Shown piece after piece: positions 1 to 5,774 of a stretch of 7,478 nucleotides of DNA. The DNA is from Dehalococcoidia bacterium UBA6627 (GTDB lineage: Bacteria; Chloroflexota; Dehalococcoidia; UBA2979): NCBI GenBank assembly GCA_002455955.1, contig DKLZ01000082.1, positions 1-7,478 on the forward strand, in the 5' to 3' direction. Each line of letters starts with the position of its first letter. Position 1 is the first letter of the stretch. The notes below the pieces were generated by a model. The model had not been told where the DNA came from and ran no database searches. It worked only from the letters and a program-made list of their open reading frames with translations. The position numbers and the translations under genes are program-made.

Positions 1-15
1 ATGATTACTAGTCCA

Positions 16-27
16 CCTAGATCTAGG
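16..27. repeat. 12-bp perfect palindrome downstream of the PP2C-like gene
   Basis: The sequence CCTAGATCTAGG reads the same on both strands. It lies about 20 bp past the stop codon of the minus-strand gene at 49-2031. A second, 6-bp palindrome (ACTAGT, 7-12) is next to it. No T-tract follows on the minus strand, so it is not a standard intrinsic terminator. It could be a protein-binding dyad or chance. The rest of 1-48 shows no gene. Confidence 0.3.
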
Positions 28-48
28 AATGACTTTACCGCTCGAAAC

Positions 49-2031
49 TCATGAATCACTTCCGTAAACGCTAAAGGAGCTGATCGCGTCTGAGGTCAGT
101 ATAAAAAGAGTCTCCACATCCTTAGAAAGTGCGATTCCGCGCAGATCCGCAAGGCCATCGTGACGATACTGACGAACAAACAACCCATCGCGGTCACTCA
201 CGACCACACGACCTTTGCCACGATCAGCAACAAAAATCAAATCGTTGATGGTGTCCTCAACTACCGCAACAGCCATGATTGGCGGCTCGTCAATTCCCAA
301 CATCAGAGAGGGTTGTTCAATTCCTTGATGGAAACGGCGAAGGTTTGAACTGTCTTGAACGTAGATGTCACCATCGACGACCAATGCAGTCGCGTCAGAG
401 AACTCGATACCACCGAGTAGGCCAGCACGTTCGGAGTCATAGCCACTACCGACACCTACCGGGAAGTACCGCCAAACTTCACCTGCTTCCGAATCAAGCA
501 AATAAAGATTACCCAAGTAAGTTGCTATAGCAGTCACAGAACGTAACTCATCTACTCCACGCAATACTAACGATATCGGCTTGTTCTCTTTATCAAGTCC
601 AAGAGCCCAGAGCTGATTCTCATCATCAAGCACGATTAGACGATTTTCTCGTTCATCCCAACTCATAGATCGGGGCGCAGCAGCAACTCGATCTCCATAC
701 TGACTCGTCTCGTCATAAACTGTGAATGAATCTGGATTGCCGTTGAGACCGAATTTGATGACACGACCTTGCGCGCTATCCATAACCCAGAGTGAACCAC
801 CACCAACAACTATCGACGAAGGTTGTAACGGGGACGTAACACTTCCAGCGAAGCTGAATACCAGCCGCAATTCTTCAATTTGCACGACATTGTCTAGCTC
901 AGCGAGCAGATCAAGTATCTCTCCCTCGATATCAAGCAATCGCGGGTGATCAGCATCCACAGCGCGCGCGCGTTCTAGTGCACTGAACCCTAGAACAAGT
1001 GCATTCCGCTTGTGATCGGGCGAACGAGCAAGTTGAGCTTCCTCGATTCTAATAGTGGCCTCAGTCAAACTTGCTTCAAAGCGATTCGTGTCGTCTCTCT
1101 CAAGTAAACCGGGGAGCAGCAACACAATGAATGTCACGAGGGCGATAATCGCGCTCAAAGCAACAACAATCCACGACCAACGTAAACTCTTATCCTCGCC
1201 TGCACCAAAATAACTGTTCGGTGCCTCTAACCTACGGCGAGGATCTCGAACTGAAGGCATCGGAGCTCTAAAACGGCTATCCGACCTACCTACCGACGGG
1301 CTCAACTGATCGTCCGCAGCTCCAGAATCGAGTACCGGTGCCGATGGCAACGCTGCGTCCGGTTCTCCAAGTGGCGGTGTGTCATTCTCGATATCCAATT
1401 CGGCAATCAATACCGCTGTCATGTCCGGAACGTCGGAAGTGAGAGTGAATAGCTTTGCTAGAGCACGTTCAGGCCCTGCACCTAAGGACTCGAAGATATC
1501 CTCTTCGCTGATACTTTTTCCTACTGCTGAGCTAAGCAACAACATATGCTCAGTTCCAAGCTGTACAGTCACGAACGAGGGAGCAACCGGCTGTATGCCT
1601 CCTAGCGGTTCACGACCATCTAGCACTTTCGCTCTACTCCGACGAACTTCTCGCCCCTTAACAAGGTAGACCAACCCGTCGCCGAGTTGCGCGATCGTTG
1701 CTTCGCTATCACGAATCGCTACACAGATCAGACCAACAGCTACCCGGTGCTCACCAAGTGATCGGTCGTTCCATTCAGAGAGATTTTCATGCACTTGACG
1801 AAATGCACGAAGCAATCCGCCCGTGATCGACAATTCCTCCCGAGCAAACAACGATGCAACAGCTTCCGCAACTTCACCGCAAAACTCGACCGCATAATCG
1901 TCAACTGGTTCAGCTAAAATCAGTAAGCGCACTGACTCGCCATCGCGCTGATGTACCTGATCAACCAACCAAGGTCCGTGCTCCCGCACTTGCCCCTGAA
2001 CCATCGCGTAACGGCCGACCCAGATCCCCAT
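49..2031 (-). CDS. Membrane-anchored PP2C-like (probable pseudophosphatase) protein with C-terminal six-repeat beta-propeller
   Basis: The 660-residue product has four parts. Residues 11-212 resemble a PPM/PP2C Ser/Thr phosphatase fold: a GDG-x-x-YLV segment near 117-123 matches the family GDSRxY strand, and PDMTAVLI at 202-209 matches the closing D-x-M-T strand, keeping Asp203. The usual metal-binding DGMGG motif is absent (ILAEPVDD at 38-45), and the SDG motif reads SSAVG (167-171). Catalysis is therefore doubtful, and a phospho-binding or regulatory role is possible. Residues 213-284 are a low-complexity Pro/Ala/Asp linker ending in basic residues. Residues 285-308 form one hydrophobic helix; the basic residues before it predict an N-terminus in the cytoplasm. 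Residues 315-385 look helical. Residues 400-657 contain six repeats of a 'V-x-G-x-LYV-x-D-S-x-x-G-x-V' type, as in NHL/SMP30-like propellers, probably outside the membrane. The ATG start has GGGAG only 2 nt upstream; Met10 is an alternative. The exact ligand and partner kinase are unknown. Confidence 0.85.
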   Translation of the reverse strand: MGIWVGRYAMVQGQVREHGPWLVDQVHQRDGESVRLLILAEPVDDYAVEFCGEVAEAVASLFAREELSITGGLLRAFRQVHENLSEWNDRSLGEHRVAVGLICVAIRDSEATIAQLGDGLVYLVKGREVRRSRAKVLDGREPLGGIQPVAPSFVTVQLGTEHMLLLSSAVGKSISEEDIFESLGAGPERALAKLFTLTSDVPDMTAVLIAELDIENDTPPLGEPDAALPSAPVLDSGAADDQLSPSVGRSDSRFRAPMPSVRDPRRRLEAPNSYFGAGEDKSLRWSWIVVALSAIIALVTFIVLLLPGLLERDDTNRFEASLTEATIRIEEAQLARSPDHKRNALVLGFSALERARAVDADHPRLLDIEGEILDLLAELDNVVQIEELRLVFSFAGSVTSPLQPSSIVVGGGSLWVMDSAQGRVIKFGLNGNPDSFTVYDETSQYGDRVAAAPRSMSWDERENRLIVLDDENQLWALGLDKENKPISLVLRGVDELRSVTAIATYLGNLYLLDSEAGEVWRYFPVGVGSGYDSERAGLLGGIEFSDATALVVDGDIYVQDSSNLRRFHQGIEQPSLMLGIDEPPIMAVAVVEDTINDLIFVADRGKGRVVVSDRDGLFVRQYRHDGLADLRGIALSKDVETLFILTSDAISSFSVYGSDS

Positions 2032-2100
2032 GGCTCCCAGCTTCGGCTCAGCCTAGATAACAGCTGCTACCCAAAGGCAGTATGCCTGTTCTGAAAAACT

Positions 2101-2190
2101 AAACGCGGAGGCGCCTCGAGGGAGACAGAAGGGCCCCGATGACGCCGGAGCATACCAACTCCACCCGCGCCTCGGCCTCACCCACGAAAC
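2101..2190. other. GC-rich, potentially structured block (possible ncRNA, attenuator or small repeat element)
   Basis: By hand count 61 of 90 bases are G or C, clearly above the surrounding sequence. It contains perfect palindromes GAGGCGCCTC (2108-2117), CTCGAG (2115-2120) and GGGCCC (2131-2136). It has a possible stem GGAG/CTCC (2147-2150 with 2159-2162) and a longer-range pairing GAGGCGC (2108-2114) with GCGCCTC (2167-2173). On the minus strand the block is followed by TTTAGTTTTTC (complement of 2093-2103), a U-rich end that could act as a terminator or attenuator ahead of the PP2C-like gene. It does not match the SRP RNA, tmRNA or RNase P core motifs that I know. Confidence 0.35.
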
Positions 2191-2211
2191 GACATCTATC
2201 ATAGCGACGTC

Positions 2212-2259
2212 ATTGGTCCGTAAACCAGTGCTAGAGCACTCAGAGTGTCTAGAACCAAT
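2212..2259. repeat. Overlapping inverted half-sites (candidate operator)
   Basis: AGTGCT (2227-2232) and AGCACT (2235-2240) form a perfect dyad around AG. CACTC/GAGTG (2237-2241 with 2243-2247) form a second, overlapping dyad, which extends outward as CTAGA/TCTAG (2231-2235 with 2248-2252) with one bulged G. The group is enclosed by ATTGGT (2212-2217) and its exact inverse ACCAAT (2254-2259). Overlapping dyads of this sort are typical of regulator-binding sites or mutually exclusive hairpins. The regulator is unknown. Confidence 0.35.
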
Positions 2260-2280
2260 AAAGACAAACCAATCGAGACA
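2253..2280. repeat. Tandem 14-bp direct repeat
   Basis: Two directly adjacent copies occur, AACCAATAAAGACA (2253-2266) and AACCAATCGAGACA (2267-2280), identical at 12 of 14 positions. Each contains ACCAAT, whose inverse ATTGGT occurs at 2212-2217. The arrangement fits a two-site binding array upstream of the gene starting at 2401, or a small duplication. No third copy is visible. Confidence 0.5.
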
Positions 2281-2400
2281 TTCAACGATCAAAGTAAGAT
2301 TAGGTGCCGTCTTGCCTCTTCTGAAGATTTCGGGTTTGTGAGATGCACGAAGAGCATTATGGTTGTTCCTCGTAGCATAAACGAAACTGAGGACACCACC

Positions 2401-2778
2401 ATGGTCAATGATTACCTCAAACAGCGTGCCCATGCAGAAGCGATCGTAGAGCGAGCCGCTGATCAACTTCGCGATCTACTGGTAGACCTAGTAAAAGAAG
2501 TCGATCCTTTTCCACCATTTCCCGGATCGATGTTCACGTCAGGCATTGAAGTCCAACCAACTAGTAACAGTTCACTAGGATGCGTGATCGTCGGAGATGA
2601 CGCTGAACTCTACGAACTTGAACTCGGACTTGATCATGAAGAAATATCCAGAGGAGGTGATGCTCATGCCGCTCGAATAGAGCACGCCATCGAACTCGAT
2701 CTAACCAAGGCTGAATACGTGACCACTGTACATGCCGCGATCCAGGCTGTTGCCACCTACCTCGAGACACGCGACTGA
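2401..2778 (+). CDS. Small acidic protein of unknown function
   Basis: The 125-residue product is not recognised. It is rich in Asp and Glu. It has a likely N-terminal helix (about 4-34), a Pro/Phe-rich turn (PFPPFPG, 36-42), a probable beta-strand pair around CVIVGDD and YELELGL (61-77) and a C-terminal helix (about 100-122). No signal peptide, membrane segment or catalytic motif is visible, so a soluble cytoplasmic protein is likely. I chose the ATG at 2401 because GAGG lies 8 nt upstream (2389-2392). The frame stays open upstream to 2245, and an ATG at 2359 is an alternative, but the residues coded there look less protein-like. It is transcribed away from the PP2C-like gene and converges on the crotonase gene, leaving a 60-bp gap (2779-2838) with no clear terminator. 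Its reality rests on protein-like composition and the ribosome-binding site. Confidence 0.6.
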   Translation: MVNDYLKQRAHAEAIVERAADQLRDLLVDLVKEVDPFPPFPGSMFTSGIEVQPTSNSSLGCVIVGDDAELYELELGLDHEEISRGGDAHAARIEHAIELDLTKAEYVTTVHAAIQAVATYLETRD

Positions 2779-2838
2779 AAACGCCTCACCAAAAACAGAT
2801 GAGCTCCATTGCAAATTCCACTACCTCAATTCATCAGG

Positions 2839-3741
2839 CTAATTACTTCCGGCAAGCCACTCATTAAATAGCGGCTCTCGGTGCTCACGAAAAGCACTCG
2901 TACCTTCCCGTACATCGGGATGGTGATCACTGATACTCGTCTTCGAAGCAATATCCTCAAGCGCATGAGACCAAGTCATCTCGGCAGCGTTATAGATGGA
3001 ACGTTTCAGTAGCCGCATAGCCACCTGAGGTCCATTTGCCAGCTCTATAGCAAGCTGCATTGAATGCTCCAGTAAATCGTCTGGATCAACAACTTCGTGA
3101 ACAAGCCCCAGAGCATAGGCTTCCTGGGCATCAACAATCCGCTTGCGCATTAAGAATTCCATCGTCTTCGCTACGCCCATCAGTTGCACTAACAGTATTT
3201 GTCCACCTTCATCTGGCAATAGACCAAAACGCAACGTTGCGCTTCCTAACCTTGCTTCGCTGGAAGCAACTCGGAAGTCACATGCAAGTGCTAGCGACAG
3301 GCCTGTTTGGATAGCCACTCCATTAATCGCTGCAATACAAAGCTTATCCAAATTCCGCACCGCACTATTAACTGTCTGAGAGAGAACTCGTAGACCCTCA
3401 TAAGTTCCGATTGGGTTTTCGTGACCAGGTGGGATCGACGGTACAAGCGCGCCGTCGAACACCGGACGCCGACCGCTGATATCGTCACCTGCACAGAATG
3501 CGCGACCCTCACCGGTAAAAAGTACGACACGTGTGGCGTCATCCATCTGCGCCTGAGTCAGCACCTCGATTAGATCTCTTTTAATATCAGGAGTGAACCC
3601 ATTAAGGCGCTCTGGAGTATTAAATGTAATCGCGCTAATCCCCGGAGCATGTTTTGCCACCTCGAACCCACGAAATTTTCCTGTGTCGATGATTGACCTC
3701 CTCGTTAACCGCACACAAATTGGCTCAGTCATGTATGACAT
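2839..3741 (-). CDS. Enoyl-CoA hydratase/isomerase (crotonase) family protein, isomerase-like active site
   Basis: The 300-residue product is a crotonase-fold acyl-CoA enzyme. The first oxyanion-hole strand is seen as FCAGDD (82-87). The second, INGVA (139-143) leading to ALACDFRVAS (151-160), is also present, as is the usual C-terminal DVREGTSAFREHREPLF (276-292). The family's GGG at the second oxyanion site reads QTG (145-147). The two glutamates that add water in true hydratases are replaced, by Ser149 and Thr169 by my alignment to rat mitochondrial hydratase. The segment LLPDEGG (174-180) puts an Asp where PaaG-type isomerases have their acid (IPDCGG). A double-bond isomerase or other crotonase activity is therefore more likely than plain hydration. 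It diverges from the racemase gene, which suggests a shared role in acyl-CoA breakdown. ATGs at 3741 and 3732 have no clear ribosome-binding site, while a perfect AGGAGG lies inside the frame at 3697-3702. The first ~23 residues look non-conserved, so the start is uncertain. Confidence 0.88.
   Translation of the reverse strand: MSYMTEPICVRLTRRSIIDTGKFRGFEVAKHAPGISAITFNTPERLNGFTPDIKRDLIEVLTQAQMDDATRVVLFTGEGRAFCAGDDISGRRPVFDGALVPSIPPGHENPIGTYEGLRVLSQTVNSAVRNLDKLCIAAINGVAIQTGLSLALACDFRVASSEARLGSATLRFGLLPDEGGQILLVQLMGVAKTMEFLMRKRIVDAQEAYALGLVHEVVDPDDLLEHSMQLAIELANGPQVAMRLLKRSIYNAAEMTWSHALEDIASKTSISDHHPDVREGTSAFREHREPLFNEWLAGSN
3697..3702 (-). promoter_or_regulatory. Perfect Shine-Dalgarno-like AGGAGG inside the crotonase 5' end
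   Basis: AGGAGG(T) on the minus strand matches the 16S anti-Shine-Dalgarno fully and codes for Arg14-Arg15. The codons after it are TCA ATC ATC GAC, with no ATG, GTG or TTG at normal distance in frame. Either this is a chance pair of rare Arg codons, or the true start is near 3688-3693, with ATC as an unusual start or a base error there. Confidence 0.35.
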
Positions 3742-3902
3742 GTAAATCGAACTTTAACCAAAATTAATCCTTCCCACCGGTACGCCGATAAACAAACAAG
3801 GCAGCTGCTACTGAATCTCTCGGGTAAAAGATTTGTTTCCTGCAATTCGGGATCAGCGGTAATAAGGCGTATGCTCCGCTCGGTATAGGAAAGGGAATAT
3901 AA
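3742..3902. promoter_or_regulatory. Shared divergent promoter region of crotonase and racemase genes
   Basis: The 161 bp between two diverging starts must hold signals for both genes. On the plus side a clear ribosome-binding site (AGGAAAGGGA, 3887-3896) precedes the racemase ATG by 6 nt. TAATAA (3860-3865) and TATAGG (3884-3889) are weak -10 candidates without good -35 partners. At the crotonase start, GTCAT (3728-3732) and ATGAC (3735-3739) form a small dyad over the two possible start codons, which could be a regulator site but is short. Confidence 0.45.
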
Positions 3903-5048
3903 ATGGGACCACTAAATGGTATTCGGATCATTGAATTTGCAGGGATCGGCCCTGGACCGTTTTGCGGAATGATGCTGTCAGACATGGGGGCCGAGGTTAT
4001 TAGCATTGAACGAGCTAACCCTGACGCTTTCCGAGCCAAAGGCGATCCTGCTTATAACCCACTCGGGCGAGGTCGCCGATCGATTGCTCTAGATCTAAAA
4101 CAATCTGAAGGTGTGGATGTTGCCCTTCGTCTGGTTGAACATGCAGATGCTGCCTTCGAGGGCTTCAGGCCAGGCGTGATGGAACGGCTAGGGCTCGGTC
4201 CCGACATCTGTCTAGAGATAAATCCCAAGTTGGTATACGGGCGAATGACTGGATGGGGTCAAGAAGGGCCTTATTCACAAATGGCCGGACACGATATCAA
4301 CTACATCTCGCTCGCAGGAGTCTTAGCGCCAATAACGCGTGGTGGAGGTACGCCAGTGCCCCCACTGAACTTAGTCGGAGATTTTGGTGGCGGTGGAATG
4401 TTACTAGCGCTCGGTCTAGTTGCTGGATTATTAGAAACTCGATCATCAGGAAAAGGTCAGATCATCGACGCTGCGATGGTGGATGGGGCAAGCATCCTCG
4501 GCACCGCAGTGCACGGATCGCTAGCGAGCGGCAGCTGGAGCCCGGATCATGCATCAAACGTCCTCGATACGGGTGCACACTTCTATGACGCTTACGAAAC
4601 CGCCGATGGAAAATACATTTCTTTCGGGTCAATTGAACCTCAGTTCTATGCTGAGCTGCTCGAACTAACTGGGCTCAAAAATATGCTGTCGAATGAGCAG
4701 CACAATCGCGAAGCATGGCCCGAAATGAAAGAGCAAGTCGACGCCTTGATTAAGACTAAAACACGAACCGAATGGGAATCACTCCTCGATGGATCAGATG
4801 TTTGTTTCGCTCCAGTTCTAGAACCGAATGAAGCACCAAAACACCCTCACGCAAAGCATCGCAATGCGTTTGTCGAAATAGCAGGTGTCGTGCAACCAGC
4901 ACCGGCACCACGCTTTAGCCGCACAGAAAGCACTATCCAAGGCCCACCAGTTCATGCTGGTGAACACAGCATCGATCTGCTCAAAGAGTTTGGGTTTAGC
5001 ACTGAGGAAGTGGACTCACTTACATCCTCAGGAGTGGTGAAAACGTGA
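3903..5048 (+). CDS. mcr: Alpha-methylacyl-CoA racemase (CaiB/BaiF family III CoA-transferase fold)
   Basis: The 381-residue product interconverts (2R)- and (2S)-2-methylacyl-CoA esters, the step that lets methyl-branched fatty acids or sterol side chains enter beta-oxidation, in the cytoplasm. It closely resembles Mycobacterium tuberculosis Mcr as I remember it, with shared blocks such as RMTGWGQ (114-120), GHDINYISL (129-137), PPLNLVGDFGGG (153-164) and SSGKGQ (181-186). The catalytic residues His126, Asp127, Asp156 and Glu241 of Mcr map at a constant offset to His130, Asp131, Asp160 and Glu245 here. The N-terminal LNGIRIIEFAGIGPGP (4-19) is also typical. Length matches the family (about 360-380). 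The ATG at 3903 has a good ribosome-binding site 6 nt upstream. The gene diverges from a crotonase homologue. A family III CoA-transferase is the alternative, but the retained His/Asp/Asp/Glu set argues for the racemase. The true substrate cannot be read from sequence. Confidence 0.93.
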   Translation: MGPLNGIRIIEFAGIGPGPFCGMMLSDMGAEVISIERANPDAFRAKGDPAYNPLGRGRRSIALDLKQSEGVDVALRLVEHADAAFEGFRPGVMERLGLGPDICLEINPKLVYGRMTGWGQEGPYSQMAGHDINYISLAGVLAPITRGGGTPVPPLNLVGDFGGGGMLLALGLVAGLLETRSSGKGQIIDAAMVDGASILGTAVHGSLASGSWSPDHASNVLDTGAHFYDAYETADGKYISFGSIEPQFYAELLELTGLKNMLSNEQHNREAWPEMKEQVDALIKTKTRTEWESLLDGSDVCFAPVLEPNEAPKHPHAKHRNAFVEIAGVVQPAPAPRFSRTESTIQGPPVHAGEHSIDLLKEFGFSTEEVDSLTSSGVVKT

Positions 5049-5101
5049 AAATCGATAGAAGTACGACTACGCAACTGGATTATGCCTCAAGCTGCGGATA
5101 G
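5045..5101 (+). other. Tiny ORF (18 codons) overlapping the racemase stop
   Basis: A GTG at 5045 overlaps the racemase TGA (GTGA) and has AGGAG (5030-5034) 10 nt upstream, a layout typical of translational coupling. It codes only MKIDRSTTTQLDYASSCG before TAG. It lies in the same frame as the membrane protein downstream; a second in-frame stop (TAA, 5111-5113) lies between them. It could be a leader peptide, a decayed gene start or chance. Confidence 0.25.
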
Positions 5102-5170
5102 ACATCGGGCTAAGAATCAAATCCAAGAAGCAATTTCAACAGCGTGGTCGCTGGGATACAGATCAGGGTA

Positions 5171-5716
5171 ATGACTGCTGAAACCATACTGATCGTGCTT
5201 GTACGAGTTGTTGGATCTCTGCCCGTCTTGCGATGGGCATTCATCGGCGGAATTCTGGCAATTTGTGTAGATCTAAGCGATCTCTTCATCCGTGATCTGG
5301 TCGACCTCGGCGGAATCCCGCGCTACCAGACATTCGACAAATGGCTCGACCAAGTCTACTTGCTTGCATTCCTGATCGTAGCGCTTCAGTGGGAAGGAAC
5401 GCCTAAACGGGTTGCGATCGCGTTATACGCGTATCGACTCATCGGTTTTTTGTTATTCGAGCTTAACGGCGATCGGTGGCTACTGATGCTTTTCCCAAAC
5501 GTGTTCGAGTTCTGGTTCCTTTTCGTCACTGGGACCCGCATCTGGTGGCCTAAATTCACTTGGAATCTTCGTAATACATCGATTGCACTGGTCACACTTC
5601 TCTGTCTAAAGGAAGTACATGAGTACGCCTTACACGTTGGACGATGGTTCGATGGTTTTTCCTCGATCGACGCAGTCAAGTGGCTGTTGGATTTGATAAT
5701 CAATCCGTTTAGATAA
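5171..5716 (+). CDS. Multi-pass integral membrane protein of unknown function
   Basis: The product (181 residues from this ATG; 190 if the in-frame GTG at 5144 is used) is not recognised. Numbered from the GTG form, it has about five or six hydrophobic helices: roughly 13-25, 31-49, 67-83, 89-107, 111-130 and 145-163. The composition is strongly aromatic and aliphatic (for example FEFWFLFVTG, 121-130). Acidic residues sit in or beside membrane segments: Asp43 and Asp46 near CVDLSD, Glu106, Glu122, and a Glu157/His159/Glu160/His164 group. These could form a metal or proton site, but this is only inference. Neither start has an ideal ribosome-binding site: GGG ends 2 nt before the ATG, and little precedes the GTG. 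It lies 122 bp after the racemase in the same direction and may be co-transcribed. It converges on moaC with a 58-bp gap that shows no convincing hairpin terminator. Confidence 0.7.
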   Translation: MTAETILIVLVRVVGSLPVLRWAFIGGILAICVDLSDLFIRDLVDLGGIPRYQTFDKWLDQVYLLAFLIVALQWEGTPKRVAIALYAYRLIGFLLFELNGDRWLLMLFPNVFEFWFLFVTGTRIWWPKFTWNLRNTSIALVTLLCLKEVHEYALHVGRWFDGFSSIDAVKWLLDLIINPFR

Positions 5717-5774
5717 CAATTAGTAACTTTGGCAGGCTGCTATCCGGCTGATCTAGAAAACCAGACGATACTTA

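Larger units (their letters stand above)
2032..2400. promoter_or_regulatory. Divergent intergenic region with dense repeats and dyads
   Basis: These 369 bp separate the PP2C-like gene (minus) from the small unknown gene (plus), so promoters for both should lie here. From left to right it contains a small hairpin (AGGCA-GTA-TGCCT, 2075-2087), a GC-rich block (2101-2190), a cluster of inverted half-sites (2212-2259) and a tandem 14-bp repeat (2253-2280). I found no convincing -35/-10 pair on either strand and no tRNA T-loop signature. Open frames here, on both strands, give translations that do not look like natural proteins. Confidence 0.6.

Noticed and set aside
2101..2190. SRP RNA, tmRNA or tRNA in the GC-rich block
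   Set aside because: I could not find the SRP core, a tmRNA tag reading frame, or a tRNA T-loop with acceptor pairing on either strand.
2245..2400. Upstream extension of the small plus-strand gene to an earlier start
   Set aside because: The added residues are less protein-like and include the tandem repeat; the ATG at 2401 has a GAGG at a good distance.
2053..2466. 137-codon minus-strand open frame over the divergent intergenic region
   Set aside because: The translation (rich in Trp, Cys, Ser and Arg, no domain-like order) looks unnatural, and it overlaps the better-supported plus-strand gene at 2401 and the repeat-rich region.
2779..2838. Terminator between the small unknown gene and the crotonase gene
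   Set aside because: Only short broken complementarity (GATGAG with CTC...CATC) is present, without a T-run.
3851..3881. AGCGG...CCGCT inverted repeat before the racemase
   Set aside because: The arms are only 5 bp with a 16-nt gap, which is easily expected by chance.
5717..5774. Bidirectional terminator between the membrane protein and moaC
   Set aside because: The GGCAGGCTGCTATCCGGCTG stretch does not form a continuous stem, and no T-tract follows on either side.
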